DNA of 64,000 bases from Tessaracoccus palaemonis (lineage in GTDB: Bacteria > Actinomycetota > Actinomycetes > Propionibacteriales > Propionibacteriaceae), in the NCBI RefSeq assembly GCF_019316905.1, contig NZ_CP079216.1, positions 2,666,001 through 2,730,000 on the forward strand. The letters run 5' to 3'. A program made the position numbers and the translations under genes. Every line of letters begins with the position of its first letter. Position 1 is the stretch's first letter. Under the pieces are notes generated by a model. It made no database searches, had not been told where the DNA came from, and saw nothing but the letters and a program-made list of their open reading frames with translations. This document shows positions 1 to 8,377 of this stretch, piece after piece.

Positions 1-173
1 AACCCACGTTCACCGTCGCTCAGGCGGCCCGGACCTTGGGCATCGGCAACGCCGGCGCCAAGAAACTCATCGACTCACTCGTCAATCACGGCATCCTCGC
101 CCCCTACGACGAGCGGGTGTACGGCCGACGCTTCCACGCGCCGAGGGTTCTGGACGTCCTGCTTGGGCAGTAG
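1..173 (+). CDS. Fic/DOC family protein, C-terminal fragment
   Basis: The gene runs off the left edge; 56 codons and a TAG stop remain. The visible part reads FTVAQAARTLGIGNAGAKKL followed by a NHGIL segment and a basic tail. This matches the winged-helix domain that closes many Fic proteins, which AMPylate or otherwise modify target proteins. The catalytic HPFxxGNGR motif would lie upstream, outside the window, so activity cannot be judged. The gene ends 27 bases from the convergent higA-like gene. It could instead be another winged-helix protein; the match to Fic C-termini is by recognition of the sequence pattern only. Confidence 0.6.
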   Translation, partial: PTFTVAQAARTLGIGNAGAKKLIDSLVNHGILAPYDERVYGRRFHAPRVLDVLLGQ

Positions 174-199
174 CGGGCGCCGTTCGCATGGATCAGTGA

Positions 200-487
200 T
201 CAGGCGACGGGCACCAGCCGCGTGACAGTCGGGAGCCCAGCCGCCCGCTCGACTGCGAGGTCGTGAGCGGACTGAATCGCCAGCCATGCCCTCGCGGTAC
301 TGACGCCGGCCTGCTCGAGCCTGATGGCCAGGTTGGGGCTGATCCGCGCGTGACCGTGCAGAACGCGACTCAGCGTCACCCGCGAAACCCCGAGACGGGA
401 AGCCGCCTCACCGACGGTGAGCCCCAGATCGGCGAGCACATCCTGACGGAGGATCTCGCCCGGATGCACCGGGTTGGCCATGATCAT
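200..487 (-). CDS. higA: HigA-type XRE antitoxin, unpaired
   Basis: A 95-residue protein with the HigA hallmark NPVHPGEILRQDVLADLGLT at its start, then a Cro/C1-type helix-turn-helix (VGEAASRLGVSRVTLSRVLH) and the ISPNLAIRLEQAG and ARAWLAIQ segments typical of the family. HigA proteins bind a HigB ribonuclease toxin and repress their own promoter. No higB-like gene lies on either side: upstream is a membrane protein and downstream a convergent Fic-like gene, so this copy looks orphaned. The ATG at 487 was chosen because AAGG sits about eight bases before it. A GTG at 496 and an ATG at 481 are alternatives. Confidence 0.82.
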   Translation of the reverse strand: MIMANPVHPGEILRQDVLADLGLTVGEAASRLGVSRVTLSRVLHGHARISPNLAIRLEQAGVSTARAWLAIQSAHDLAVERAAGLPTVTRLVPVA

Positions 488-508
488 CGCCTTCACCTTT
501 CCAGTGTC

Positions 509-988
509 TCAGTGCACCCAGGTCTTGAGCACGACGAGAATCAGCCCCAGCGCCGCCGTGGCGATGCCACCGGCCACCCGGGCCGACGTGCGCGTCGTCC
601 AGATCGCCACCTTGGCGTAGCCGAGGAGGCCGAGCAGCGCCACGCACGCCCACAGCGACGCCCAGACGGCAATCTGCGGGTCCATGAACCTCACGCGGCC
701 GAGCAGCAGGACGATCATCGGCGGGACGGCCGCCAGCAACATGCCCCAGGAGTGCTGGGCGGCGTCGGCGACGGCGTTGCGGACCCGGAGCACTGCACCG
801 CCGGCGGGTTCGTCGCCAAGGTGGGCGACGGCGCCCGCGTAGACGTGCGCCACCCAGAACACGGCGAGCGTCGCGCACACCTTCACGAACACGTCCCAGT
901 ACTCCTCGGCAGCCTCCCCCGCGATGAACACGAGGCCCGCGACGAGCAGGACGCCGTAGATCGCGGACTCGCTCACGAGTGCCTTCAT
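509..988 (-). CDS. Four-pass membrane protein of unknown function
   Basis: A 159-residue hydrophobic protein with about four transmembrane helices: near residues 8-24, 35-52, 82-98 and 108-150, the last stretch probably two helices. No catalytic motif or known domain was recognised. A strong ribosome site (GGGAGGGA) precedes the ATG. It lies 21 bases upstream of the higA-like gene on the same strand, so the two could be co-transcribed, but the contents suggest no shared job. Function unknown. Confidence 0.6.
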   Translation of the reverse strand: MKALVSESAIYGVLLVAGLVFIAGEAAEEYWDVFVKVCATLAVFWVAHVYAGAVAHLGDEPAGGAVLRVRNAVADAAQHSWGMLLAAVPPMIVLLLGRVRFMDPQIAVWASLWACVALLGLLGYAKVAIWTTRTSARVAGGIATAALGLILVVLKTWVH

Positions 989-1180
989 GTCCCTCCCTCA
1001 CGCCGCGCCGCGCAGGTGCTGGGCCGATCGTCGCAGACGTCGACCCGCGCTGTCAGCCCCCGTCGGTCGGTTGCCGCCCGAGGCCCGATGAGCACATCCT
1101 CCTGCTCGTCGGCGAAAAGTGCCCCAAATCGCCGGATTCCGGCGACGACAAGTGTGTCGTGCTCATCGCACCCCCAGGCG

Positions 1181-1210
1181 CCCGGATGCAAGCAAGTGCT
1201 TGCATCCGGG
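1181..1210. promoter_or_regulatory. Long perfect inverted repeat, probable TetR operator
   Basis: Two perfect 14-base arms (CCCGGATGCAAGCA and its complement) separated by AG, ending 24 bases before the ATG of the TetR-family gene. Position and symmetry fit an autoregulatory operator for that regulator and hence for the exporter operon behind it. A role as an RNA hairpin over the ribosome site cannot be excluded. Confidence 0.6.
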
Positions 1211-1234
1211 GCAAAGGAGTTCTAGATTGCTCGC

Positions 1235-1813
1235 ATGAGCATCGAGCAGGAGCCGACCGGGACAGAGCCGACGAGCGCGGCCCTGCTCGACGCGGCGCTG
1301 CTGGTGATCGGGGAACGGGGCGTGAAGGGCGCGACGACGCGGCTCATCGCCGAGCGGGCAGGCGTCAACGAGGTGACCCTGTTTCGGAAGTTCGGCACCA
1401 AGTCGCAGCTGATCCGCACCGCGATCGAGAACCGCTTCACCACTGCGCGCGACGAGTTCATCGTCTACTCCGGCGACCTCGAGCATGACCTCACCCGACT
1501 GGCCGACGGGTACGCGACCGCCATGACCCGCTTCGGGCCCGCGGCGCGGGTGATCCTCGCCGAGGCCCCGCACCGCCCCGAACTCTCCGGCGCCCTTGCC
1601 GCCGCCCAGCAGGCCTTCGCGGCACTCTCCGAGGTCCTCGAGCGGTACCAACGCGAAGGCGTCCTGCGACCCGAACCGATGGAGACCCTCGTCCCCGCCT
1701 TCCTCGGGCCCATCCTCATGACCCACGTCATCCCCACGGCCGGCGGCCCCGCGCTCCGGTGGGACGCCCGCACCCACGTCGACGGGTTCCTCCATGGCCG
1801 CGCGACGAGCTGA
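1235..1813 (+). CDS. TetR/AcrR family transcriptional regulator
   Basis: A 192-residue regulator with the TetR N-terminal DNA-binding domain: the helix-turn-helix covers about residues 27-60 (TRLIAERAGVNEVTLFRKFG, then KSQLI). The C-terminal ligand/dimer domain is divergent, as usual. It heads an operon of exporter genes and overlaps the next gene by 20 bases, so it is very likely the local repressor of that exporter. The E. coli ybhGFSR exporter also has a TetR-family regulator (YbiH/CecR) beside it. The 30-base palindrome upstream is its probable binding site. The inducing ligand is unknown. Confidence 0.88.
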   Translation: MSIEQEPTGTEPTSAALLDAALLVIGERGVKGATTRLIAERAGVNEVTLFRKFGTKSQLIRTAIENRFTTARDEFIVYSGDLEHDLTRLADGYATAMTRFGPAARVILAEAPHRPELSGALAAAQQAFAALSEVLERYQREGVLRPEPMETLVPAFLGPILMTHVIPTAGGPALRWDARTHVDGFLHGRATS

Positions 1814-3155
1814 CCGGGCGGGGAACGTCCCGGCGGGGCGCGTCCCGGCCGGACTGACCCGGGCGAGGCGCGTCTGGACCGGGCAGATCTGGGCGGTCGG
1901 CGCGCTGGCCGCCGTCGCGCTGGCCGGCGGCTGCTCGGCGGCGGACGGCCCGGACTTCACCGTGACCGGCACCGTCGACGACACCCTCGTCTCCGTCTCC
2001 GCGCCGATCCTGACGTCCCCCACCGTCGACGTGGATGCGGGTTTCCCCGCCGACGCAACCTCGGCTGCCACCCCATCCGGCGACACCGCCTCGACGACCG
2101 ACGCCGCCTCGACCCTCGGACTGGGCGCGACGGTGCGGCTGGCCACCGTCGCCGTCCGCGAGGGCGACACCGTCACGGCCGGGCAGACGATCGCCACCGT
2201 CGACGACACCGCACAGCGGGCCCAGCTGAGCGTCGCGAAGGCCGACGAGACGGCGGCGAAGGCTCAGGTCGGCGTCCTCGACGCGGCCATCGACAAGACC
2301 TACGACCAGGCCGACGACGTGGCCGACGCGCAGCACAAGGTCCGCGACCAGATCACCGAGGCCACCGACACCAGGGAGCAGCTGGAGGCCTCGCTCACCC
2401 AGATCCAGCAGGCCAGGGCCCAGCTCGTCACGCAGCTCGACGCCGCACAGAAGCTGGCCGACAACTACCCCCCGACCCCGCCGACAGGGACCCCGACGCC
2501 CCAGGAGCTGCAGGCCACCATCGCCCAGCTCACCGCCGGCGTCGCCACGGCCGATGAGAACCTCGCCACCATCCGGCAGACCCTGACCCAGATCGACGAG
2601 GGCATCGAGACGGCCCGCTCCGCCCTGGCCGACCTCGAGGAGGCGACCGAGGGCATCACCGACGCCCGCGCGGGCCTGAAGGACGCGCGCGAGCTCGCGA
2701 GGATCACCGCCAGCGCGGCCGCCATCCCCGTGGACCTGGCCCGCGCCGACCTCGACCGGACCGAACTCACCGCCCCCGTGTCCGGGGTCGTGACGTCGGC
2801 CGCCGACCCCGGGGCCGTGCTGGCCCCGGGGGCGACCGTCGCCGAGATCCGCCCCGACGGCCCGGCGACGGCGACCGCCTGGCTGTCCCCCGCCCAGGCG
2901 ACCCGGGTGTGCCAGGGCGACGCCGCCTCCATCGTCGGTGACTGGATGCCCGACGGGGCCGCCAGCGACGCGACGCTGACACGCATCGGCACCAGCTACC
3001 AGTACCCGCCGACCAACGTGACCACCGACGAGATCCACCTGACCCGGGCCCTGGAGGTCCAGGTCACCACGACCACCGATCCCCTGCCCGCCGGCGTGCC
3101 GGTGGACATCACCATCACCGGCTGCGCCCCGGCGGGCCGCGACGAGAACGGATGA
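1794..3155 (+). CDS. HlyD-like membrane-fusion protein, probable lipoprotein
   Basis: A 453-residue exported protein. After an Arg-rich start there is a hydrophobic stretch ending AVALAGGC (Cys about residue 47), an acceptable though not ideal lipobox, so it may be a lipoprotein. Around residues 120-145 lies a half biotinyl-lipoyl motif (GATVRLATVAVREGDTVTAG). Long Ala/Gln/Glu-rich helices (about 145-310) then form a coiled coil, and a second half motif (TAPVSGVVTSAADPGAVLAP) closes the sandwich. This is the architecture of efflux adaptors. It overlaps the regulator upstream and the next adaptor gene downstream (ATGA), so it belongs to one operon. A second adaptor in the same operon is unusual. 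Confidence 0.75.
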   Translation: MAARRADRAGNVPAGRVPAGLTRARRVWTGQIWAVGALAAVALAGGCSAADGPDFTVTGTVDDTLVSVSAPILTSPTVDVDAGFPADATSAATPSGDTASTTDAASTLGLGATVRLATVAVREGDTVTAGQTIATVDDTAQRAQLSVAKADETAAKAQVGVLDAAIDKTYDQADDVADAQHKVRDQITEATDTREQLEASLTQIQQARAQLVTQLDAAQKLADNYPPTPPTGTPTPQELQATIAQLTAGVATADENLATIRQTLTQIDEGIETARSALADLEEATEGITDARAGLKDARELARITASAAAIPVDLARADLDRTELTAPVSGVVTSAADPGAVLAPGATVAEIRPDGPATATAWLSPAQATRVCQGDAASIVGDWMPDGAASDATLTRIGTSYQYPPTNVTTDEIHLTRALEVQVTTTTDPLPAGVPVDITITGCAPAGRDENG

Positions 3156-3958
3156 CTGACATGGCTGAGGCGAAGAGGAGGCGGCCGCCGGTCCCGGTGA
3201 TCGTGCTCGTGGCGCTGCTGGTGATCGGCGGCGGGATCTGGTGGTGGTGGAGCGCGACGCAGGCCACACGGTCGGCCGACGAGCCCACGACGCTGTCCGG
3301 CACCGTCGAGGCCGACACCTACCAGGTGGTCCCGGCGATCGCCGGGCGGGTGACGGACGTGCTCGTCGCCGAGGGCGACACCGTCGCGGAGGGCGACACA
3401 CTGGTCACGCTCGATCAGACCGCCATGAAGCTCCAGGTCGAGCAGGCCGAGCAGGGCGTCGTTGCCGCGAAGGCCGCGCTGACCAACGTCAAGGACGATG
3501 ACGACGCGACCGACGCCGACGAGACCGCCGCGAAGGCGAAGGTGAAGCAGGCGAGGGCCGCGGTGGAACTGGCGAAGGTCCAGCTCGGCTACGCCACCGT
3601 CACCGCCCCGCACGACGGCACCGTGACATCGGTGACTGTCAACGTCGGCGAGAACGCCTCGGCCGCCAGGACCCTGATCACGTTGACGGACCCGGCCAGC
3701 CTGTTCGCCCGCGTCTACGTGTCGGAGACCGAGATCGGCGACGTGACGATCGGACAGGAGGTGACGGCGACCACCGACTCCAGCGACACAACATTCGGCG
3801 GCGCCGTGACCTACGTCGCCACCACCGCGCAGTTCACCCCCAACACCATCCAGACCAAGGACCAGCGGGTGAAGCTCGTCTACGAGGTGCGTGTCTCGGT
3901 CGACGACGACTCGGGGACGCTGAAGCCGGGCATGCCGGTCGACGTGGAGCTGTCCTGA
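3152..3958 (+). CDS. HlyD family secretion protein (YbhG-like adaptor)
   Basis: A 268-residue adaptor with one N-terminal membrane anchor (about residues 14-32, rich in Val, Ile and Trp). The first lipoyl half is VVPAIAGRVTDVLVAEGDTV, a short helical hairpin covers residues 90-140, and the second lipoyl half starts at TVTAPHDGTVTSVTVNVGEN. A beta-barrel region with SLFARVYVSETEIGDV follows. It resembles E. coli YbhG, which works with the YbhF ATPase and YbhS/YbhR permeases. The start overlaps the previous stop as ATGA; an ATG nine bases later is an alternative. In a bacterium without an outer membrane the partner it reaches is unclear. Confidence 0.85.
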   Translation: MTDMAEAKRRRPPVPVIVLVALLVIGGGIWWWWSATQATRSADEPTTLSGTVEADTYQVVPAIAGRVTDVLVAEGDTVAEGDTLVTLDQTAMKLQVEQAEQGVVAAKAALTNVKDDDDATDADETAAKAKVKQARAAVELAKVQLGYATVTAPHDGTVTSVTVNVGENASAARTLITLTDPASLFARVYVSETEIGDVTIGQEVTATTDSSDTTFGGAVTYVATTAQFTPNTIQTKDQRVKLVYEVRVSVDDDSGTLKPGMPVDVELS

Positions 3959-3961
3959 GCC

Positions 3962-4906
3962 ATGACCGGGATCGAGCTGGCCGTACGGGCGCGGGGGCTG
4001 CGGCGCACCTTCGACGCGGTGGTCGCCGTCGACGGCGTCGACCTCGACGTGGAGGCCGGGGGCATCTTCGGGCTGCTGGGCCCCGACGGGGCCGGCAAGT
4101 CCACGCTGATCCGCATGCTCGCCACCACGTTGGCGCCCGACGCGGGCGCGGCCGAGATCTTCGGCCACTCTGTCATCGCGGAGCGGGACCTGGTGACTCC
4201 GCGGATCGGCTACATGTCGCAGCGGTTCTCCATGTACCCCGACCTGTCCGTCGCGGAGAACCTGGAGTTCTTCGCGACCATCCGCGGCGTCCCCCGCGCG
4301 GCGCGCCGCGAGCGCGCCGGGCGGCTGCTGGAGGCGATGGGGCTGGCCGAGTTCGCGCGCCGGCAGGCGCAGCACCTCTCGGGCGGCATGAAGCAGAAGC
4401 TGATGCTGGCGACCACCCTCATGCACGAGCCCGACCTGCTGCTCCTCGACGAGCCCACCACCGGCGTCGACCCCGTCTCCCGGCGCGAGTTCTGGCGGAT
4501 CCTCGCCGGGCTGCACCGCGAGGGGCGCACCGTGCTCGTCGCGACCCCCTACATGGACGAGGCCGAGCGCTGCACCCACATCGCGTTCCTCGACGCGGGC
4601 CGCATCACGCGTTCCGGCACCCCCGCCGAGATCAAGGCCCAGGTGCCGGGGACGCTGTTCGAGGTCCGCACCGCCGAGTCCCGCGCCGCCACGCCGGTCC
4701 TGGCCTCCGTCGTCGGCGTCCGGTCGGCTCACCCGCTCGGCGACGTCGTCCGCGTGCTGTGGGACGGCGACGACGAGCCGGTCGCCGCCCTGGGCGGCGC
4801 CCTCGAGTCCGCCGGGCTGCCCGGCGCCGCCATCGAGGCCATCGCGCCGGACATGGAGACCGTCTTCGGGTTCCTCGCCGACGTGGGCCACGGGGAGCCG
4901 TCGTGA
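3962..4906 (+). CDS. ABC exporter ATPase, first half (YbhF N-half-like)
   Basis: A 314-residue ABC ATP-binding protein of the DrrA/YbhF type. It has a Walker A of GPDGAGKST (Asp for the usual Asn), a Q-loop in IGYMSQRF, a canonical signature LSGGMKQK and a Walker B of LLLLDEPTTGVD. The H-loop position reads ATPYMDEAE, with Pro where nearly all ABC proteins have His. In E. coli YbhF two such domains are fused; here the second is the separate gene at 7168-8169. The pair probably forms a heterodimer driving the two permeases between them. The stop overlaps the next gene's GTG start. Confidence 0.88.
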   Translation: MTGIELAVRARGLRRTFDAVVAVDGVDLDVEAGGIFGLLGPDGAGKSTLIRMLATTLAPDAGAAEIFGHSVIAERDLVTPRIGYMSQRFSMYPDLSVAENLEFFATIRGVPRAARRERAGRLLEAMGLAEFARRQAQHLSGGMKQKLMLATTLMHEPDLLLLDEPTTGVDPVSRREFWRILAGLHREGRTVLVATPYMDEAERCTHIAFLDAGRITRSGTPAEIKAQVPGTLFEVRTAESRAATPVLASVVGVRSAHPLGDVVRVLWDGDDEPVAALGGALESAGLPGAAIEAIAPDMETVFGFLADVGHGEPS

Positions 4907-6045
4907 AAGCCCCGACGCGCATCGGCGCCGTCGTCGTCAAGGAGTTCCGGCACCTCGGCCGCGACCCACGCATGCTGGCCGCGGTCGTGCTCCTGCCGAT
5001 CCTGCTGCTCGTGCTGTTCTCCTACGCCCTGAGCTTCGACATCCGCAGCGTCTCGACGATCGTGATCGACCAGGACCAGTCGGCGACGAGCCAGCGCTAC
5101 CTGCAGGGCTACGAGCAGTCGGACTTCTTCGACGTCGTGGCGCGCGGCTCGTCGATGACCGACGCGGACGAGGCCTTCGCGACGAGCACGGCGAAGGTCG
5201 CGGTCATCATCCCGGCCGGCTTCGAGCGCACGATCCAGGCCGGCGGGCACGCCGAGGTCGCGGTGCTGGTCGACGGGACCGAGCCGAACTCGGCGCGCGT
5301 CGGCCGCTCGTACTCCGTCGCGATCAACCAGCTGTCCTCGACCGCCATGACCCGCGAGTGGGCGGAGAGCCAGGGCATCGACGTGTCCGGCGTCGGCACG
5401 CTCGATGCCCGCATCCGCACCTGGTACAACCCGGACCAGCGGTCCTCGGACTTCCTCATCCCCGGCCTGATGGTGGTGATCCTCGCCATCGTCACGATCC
5501 AGCAGACGGCGGTCACGCTGGTGCGTGAGCGGACGCTGGGCACGGAGGAGCAGCTCGAGGTCAGCCCCATGCACAAGCTGGAGCTGATGATCGGCAAGCT
5601 GATCCCGTGGACCCTGCTGGCGCTGGTCGACGTGGTCGTGATCGTCGCGATCGGGGTGCTCGTCCTCGGGGTTCCGCTGCGGGGCAGCGTCGCCGCCCTG
5701 GCGGTGGGGGCCGCGCTGTTCATCCTCGCCAGCCTGGGGATGGGGCTCGCGGTCTCCGCCGTCGCGCCGACGGAGGACACGGCCAACATCGCGGCGATGA
5801 TGATCGCGCTGCTGCCGTCCTTCATGCTCTCGGGCTTCGTCTTTCCCCTGAACCAGATGCCCGTGGTGCTGCAGTGGATCTCGGCCGTGCTGCCCGCGCG
5901 CTACATGGTCTCGCTGTCGCGCGGGGTGTTCCTGAAGGGCGCGGGCTTCGCCGAGCTCTGGCCGGACCTGCTCGCCCTCGCCTTCGCGGCGACGGTCCTG
6001 ATCGCCGTCTCGACGGTCATGTACTCCAGGAAGGCACGACGATGA
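4903..6045 (+). CDS. ABC-2 type permease (YbhS/YbhR-like)
   Basis: A 380-residue ABC-2 permease. A cytoplasmic start (RIGAVVVKEFRHLGRDPRML) leads into one membrane helix, a large extracytoplasmic domain of about 150 residues, then five further helices from NPDQRSSDFLIPGLMVVILA onward. This one-loop-five order is typical of ABC-2 exporters. The KEFRHL segment is the usual coupling region. GTG at 4903 was chosen because it overlaps the stop of the ATPase gene and begins exactly where family homology starts. Its stop overlaps the ATG of the second permease, with which it probably forms the membrane channel. Confidence 0.88.
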   Translation: MKAPTRIGAVVVKEFRHLGRDPRMLAAVVLLPILLLVLFSYALSFDIRSVSTIVIDQDQSATSQRYLQGYEQSDFFDVVARGSSMTDADEAFATSTAKVAVIIPAGFERTIQAGGHAEVAVLVDGTEPNSARVGRSYSVAINQLSSTAMTREWAESQGIDVSGVGTLDARIRTWYNPDQRSSDFLIPGLMVVILAIVTIQQTAVTLVRERTLGTEEQLEVSPMHKLELMIGKLIPWTLLALVDVVVIVAIGVLVLGVPLRGSVAALAVGAALFILASLGMGLAVSAVAPTEDTANIAAMMIALLPSFMLSGFVFPLNQMPVVLQWISAVLPARYMVSLSRGVFLKGAGFAELWPDLLALAFAATVLIAVSTVMYSRKARR

Positions 6046-7160
6046 TCCGCCGCATCCGGCTCCTGATCTGGAAGGAGTTCCTGCAGCTGCGGCGCGACCC
6101 CTTCCTCGGCGGGATCCTCATCGTCGCCCCCGTGCTGCAGCTCATTATGTTCGGCTATGTCGTGGCGGTCGACATCAGCCACCTCGACACCGCGATCGTC
6201 GATCTGGACCGCTCGACGATCTCCCGCTCCATTGACTCGGCGTTCTCCAGCACCGAGTACTTCACCGTCACCGAGCGCCCCTCCAGCGAGGCGGAGGTGC
6301 GTCAGCTGATGGACCGCGGGGAGATCCAGGTGGCCGTCGTGATTCCCGAGGGCACGCAGGACGCCCTGACCCGCGGCGAGACGGCCGGCGTCGGCGTCAT
6401 CGTCGACGGGTCCGACTCGCAGGTCTCGACGGCGGCGGGCGCCTACTCGGCGCGGGTCGTCGCGGGCGTGAACGCCGCCCGGCTGGCGGCCTCGGGGGTC
6501 GCGGTCGCGGGGCCGGGCGTCGACGCGCAGGTGCGGGTGCTGTTCAACCCGACGCTGGCCTCGGTCAACACGATGGTCCCAGGCCTGATCGCGATGATCA
6601 CGATGGTCTCGCTGCTCATCGTCATGAGCCAGGCCGTCGTGAAGGAGCGTGAGGCGGGCACGCTGGAGCAGATGTTCGTCACGCCCATCCGGGCCGGCGA
6701 GTACATCATCGGCAAGATCACCCCCTACGCGCTGCTGGCCGTCGTGCAGATGGTGCTGGTCGCCAGCGTCGGCATCGGCTGGTTCAAGGTCCCGTTAAAC
6801 GGGAACGTAGCGGTCGTGGCCGTCGGCATGCTGCTGTTCATGCTGACGAGCATCGGGCTCGGGCTGCTCGTCTCCCTGCTTGCGAGCACGCGTCAGCAGG
6901 CCCAGCAGGTCATGGTGTTCCTGATGATGCCGTTCATGATCCTGTCCGGGTTCATCTTCCCCGTCGAGGCGATGCCGGGCTGGATGCAGGCAATCAGCGC
7001 CTGCATCCCCATGACCTACATCCTCGAGGTGCTGCGCGGTAGCTTCGTCAAGGGCGCCGGCTTCGCGGACCTCGCGCAGCCGCTGATCATCCTCGCGGTG
7101 TTCGGCGTCGTGATCTTCACCTCCGCCGTCCTCGCCACCCGCCGCCGGATCACCTCGTAG
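6042..7160 (+). CDS. ABC-2 type permease, second subunit (YbhR/YbhS-like)
   Basis: A 372-residue homologue of the preceding permease, starting MIRRIRLLIWKEFLQLRRDP. It has the same layout: one helix, a large extracytoplasmic domain (about residues 45-170), then five helices. The region VKEREAGTLEQMFVTPIRAG is the coupling-helix motif common to ABC-2 permeases. The ATG overlaps the previous stop (ATGA). Two related permeases side by side mirror ybhS and ybhR. The substrate cannot be read from the sequence; known relatives export drugs or other hydrophobic or cationic compounds. Confidence 0.88.
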   Translation: MIRRIRLLIWKEFLQLRRDPFLGGILIVAPVLQLIMFGYVVAVDISHLDTAIVDLDRSTISRSIDSAFSSTEYFTVTERPSSEAEVRQLMDRGEIQVAVVIPEGTQDALTRGETAGVGVIVDGSDSQVSTAAGAYSARVVAGVNAARLAASGVAVAGPGVDAQVRVLFNPTLASVNTMVPGLIAMITMVSLLIVMSQAVVKEREAGTLEQMFVTPIRAGEYIIGKITPYALLAVVQMVLVASVGIGWFKVPLNGNVAVVAVGMLLFMLTSIGLGLLVSLLASTRQQAQQVMVFLMMPFMILSGFIFPVEAMPGWMQAISACIPMTYILEVLRGSFVKGAGFADLAQPLIILAVFGVVIFTSAVLATRRRITS

Positions 7161-7167
7161 GAGAGCC

Positions 7168-8169
7168 GTGAGCACCACAACAGATCGGCCGACGCTCCCC
7201 GCGGGGACCGCCGTCAACGTCCGGGGGCTGACGAAGGCCTTCGGCGGGTTCACCGCCGTCGACCACATCGACCTCGACGTGCCCCGCGGCCAGATCTTCG
7301 GCTTCCTGGGCCCGAACGGCTCGGGCAAGACCACGACCATCCGGATGCTGACCGGGACCCTGCGCCCCACCGCGGGCAAGGTCCGGGTGCTCGGCGAGGA
7401 CGTCGTGCGCCACGCGCACCGGGTCGCGCCGCGGATCGGCTACATGAGCCAGAAGTTCGCGCTGTTCGAGGACCTCACTGTCGAGCAGAACCTCCGGTTC
7501 TACGCGGGCGTCTACCAGCTGTCGGCCGACCGGTTCCGGGAGCAGCGCGACTACGTGCTCCAGATGGCCGGCCTCGTCGGGCGCGAGAAGGAGCTGACCC
7601 GCAACCTCTCGGTCGGCTGGCGGCAGCGGCTCGCCCTCGGGACGGCCACCATCCACGACCCTGAGTTACTGTTCCTCGACGAGCCCACCTCCGGCGTCGA
7701 TCCCGTCGCGCGTCGCCAGTTCTGGGACCTGCTCTACGAGCTGGCCGGCCGCGGCGTCACGCTGTTCGTGACGACGCACTACATGGACGAGGCCGCCTAC
7801 TGCGACCGGCTCGCGTTCATCTACCGGGGCCGGCTCATCGCCGATGGGAGCCCCGCCGAGCTGCGGGCCGGGCACGGGCAGCCGATCTTCGACGTCTCGC
7901 TCGCCGACGTCGACGCCGCGCTCGGCTGGCTGGAGGGGCAGGACTGGGTCGATGACGCCTATCTGTCGGGCGCGACGCTGCACGCCGTCCTGCCGCAGGG
8001 CTCGAGCGTCACGGGCGATCAGCTCATGGAGCGGCTCGACGGGGCGGGGTTCGCCGACGCGGCCGTGTCCTCAGTCGAGCCATCGATCGAGGACGTGTTC
8101 GTCAACCTCGTCACGGCCGAGGAACGCGCGGGCGGCCCGGCTGCCGTCAGCGGTCCAACTCGCGCCTGA
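7168..8169 (+). CDS. ABC exporter ATPase, second half (YbhF C-half-like)
   Basis: A 333-residue ABC ATPase that closes the exporter operon. Its Walker A is canonical (GPNGSGKTT), the Q-loop is IGYMSQKF, the Walker B is LLFLDEPTSGVD and the H-loop His is present (TTHYMDEA). The signature is degenerate: LSVGWRQR instead of LSGGQ. This complements the other ATPase of the operon, which has a good signature but no H-loop His. GTG was chosen because GGAG lies four bases upstream. The tail after residue 230 is the variable C-terminal extension of DrrA-like proteins. The gene ends convergently over a small minus-strand gene. Confidence 0.88.
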   Translation: MSTTTDRPTLPAGTAVNVRGLTKAFGGFTAVDHIDLDVPRGQIFGFLGPNGSGKTTTIRMLTGTLRPTAGKVRVLGEDVVRHAHRVAPRIGYMSQKFALFEDLTVEQNLRFYAGVYQLSADRFREQRDYVLQMAGLVGREKELTRNLSVGWRQRLALGTATIHDPELLFLDEPTSGVDPVARRQFWDLLYELAGRGVTLFVTTHYMDEAAYCDRLAFIYRGRLIADGSPAELRAGHGQPIFDVSLADVDAALGWLEGQDWVDDAYLSGATLHAVLPQGSSVTGDQLMERLDGAGFADAAVSSVEPSIEDVFVNLVTAEERAGGPAAVSGPTRA

Positions 8170-8377
8170 CGAGCCGCTCGCTGAGGCCGAACAGCGCGGC
8201 CATCCCGCCGCCGAAGGCCAGCACGGCGCCCGCAAGGGAGATCCACAACTCCAGCGGCCACGGTCCCTCCTCGACGGTCTCCAACCAGTCGAAGGCCGCC
8301 ATCCCCGCGATGAAGAACAGGAGGGCGCCCGTCACCGCGGCCAGCACGCCGGTGAACATCAGGGTTCCGCTGCGCAT
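8147..8377 (-). CDS. Small two-pass membrane protein
   Basis: A 76-residue protein with two hydrophobic helices (about residues 7-27 and 47-65) and a basic C-terminus. No family was recognised. It overlaps the end of the dihydrofolate-reductase-like gene upstream by 19 bases, which suggests translational coupling, and overlaps the convergent ABC ATPase by 23 bases. Coding status rests on overlap geometry and clean hydrophobic segments. Confidence 0.55.
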   Translation of the reverse strand: MRSGTLMFTGVLAAVTGALLFFIAGMAAFDWLETVEEGPWPLELWISLAGAVLAFGGGMAALFGLSERLVRRELDR

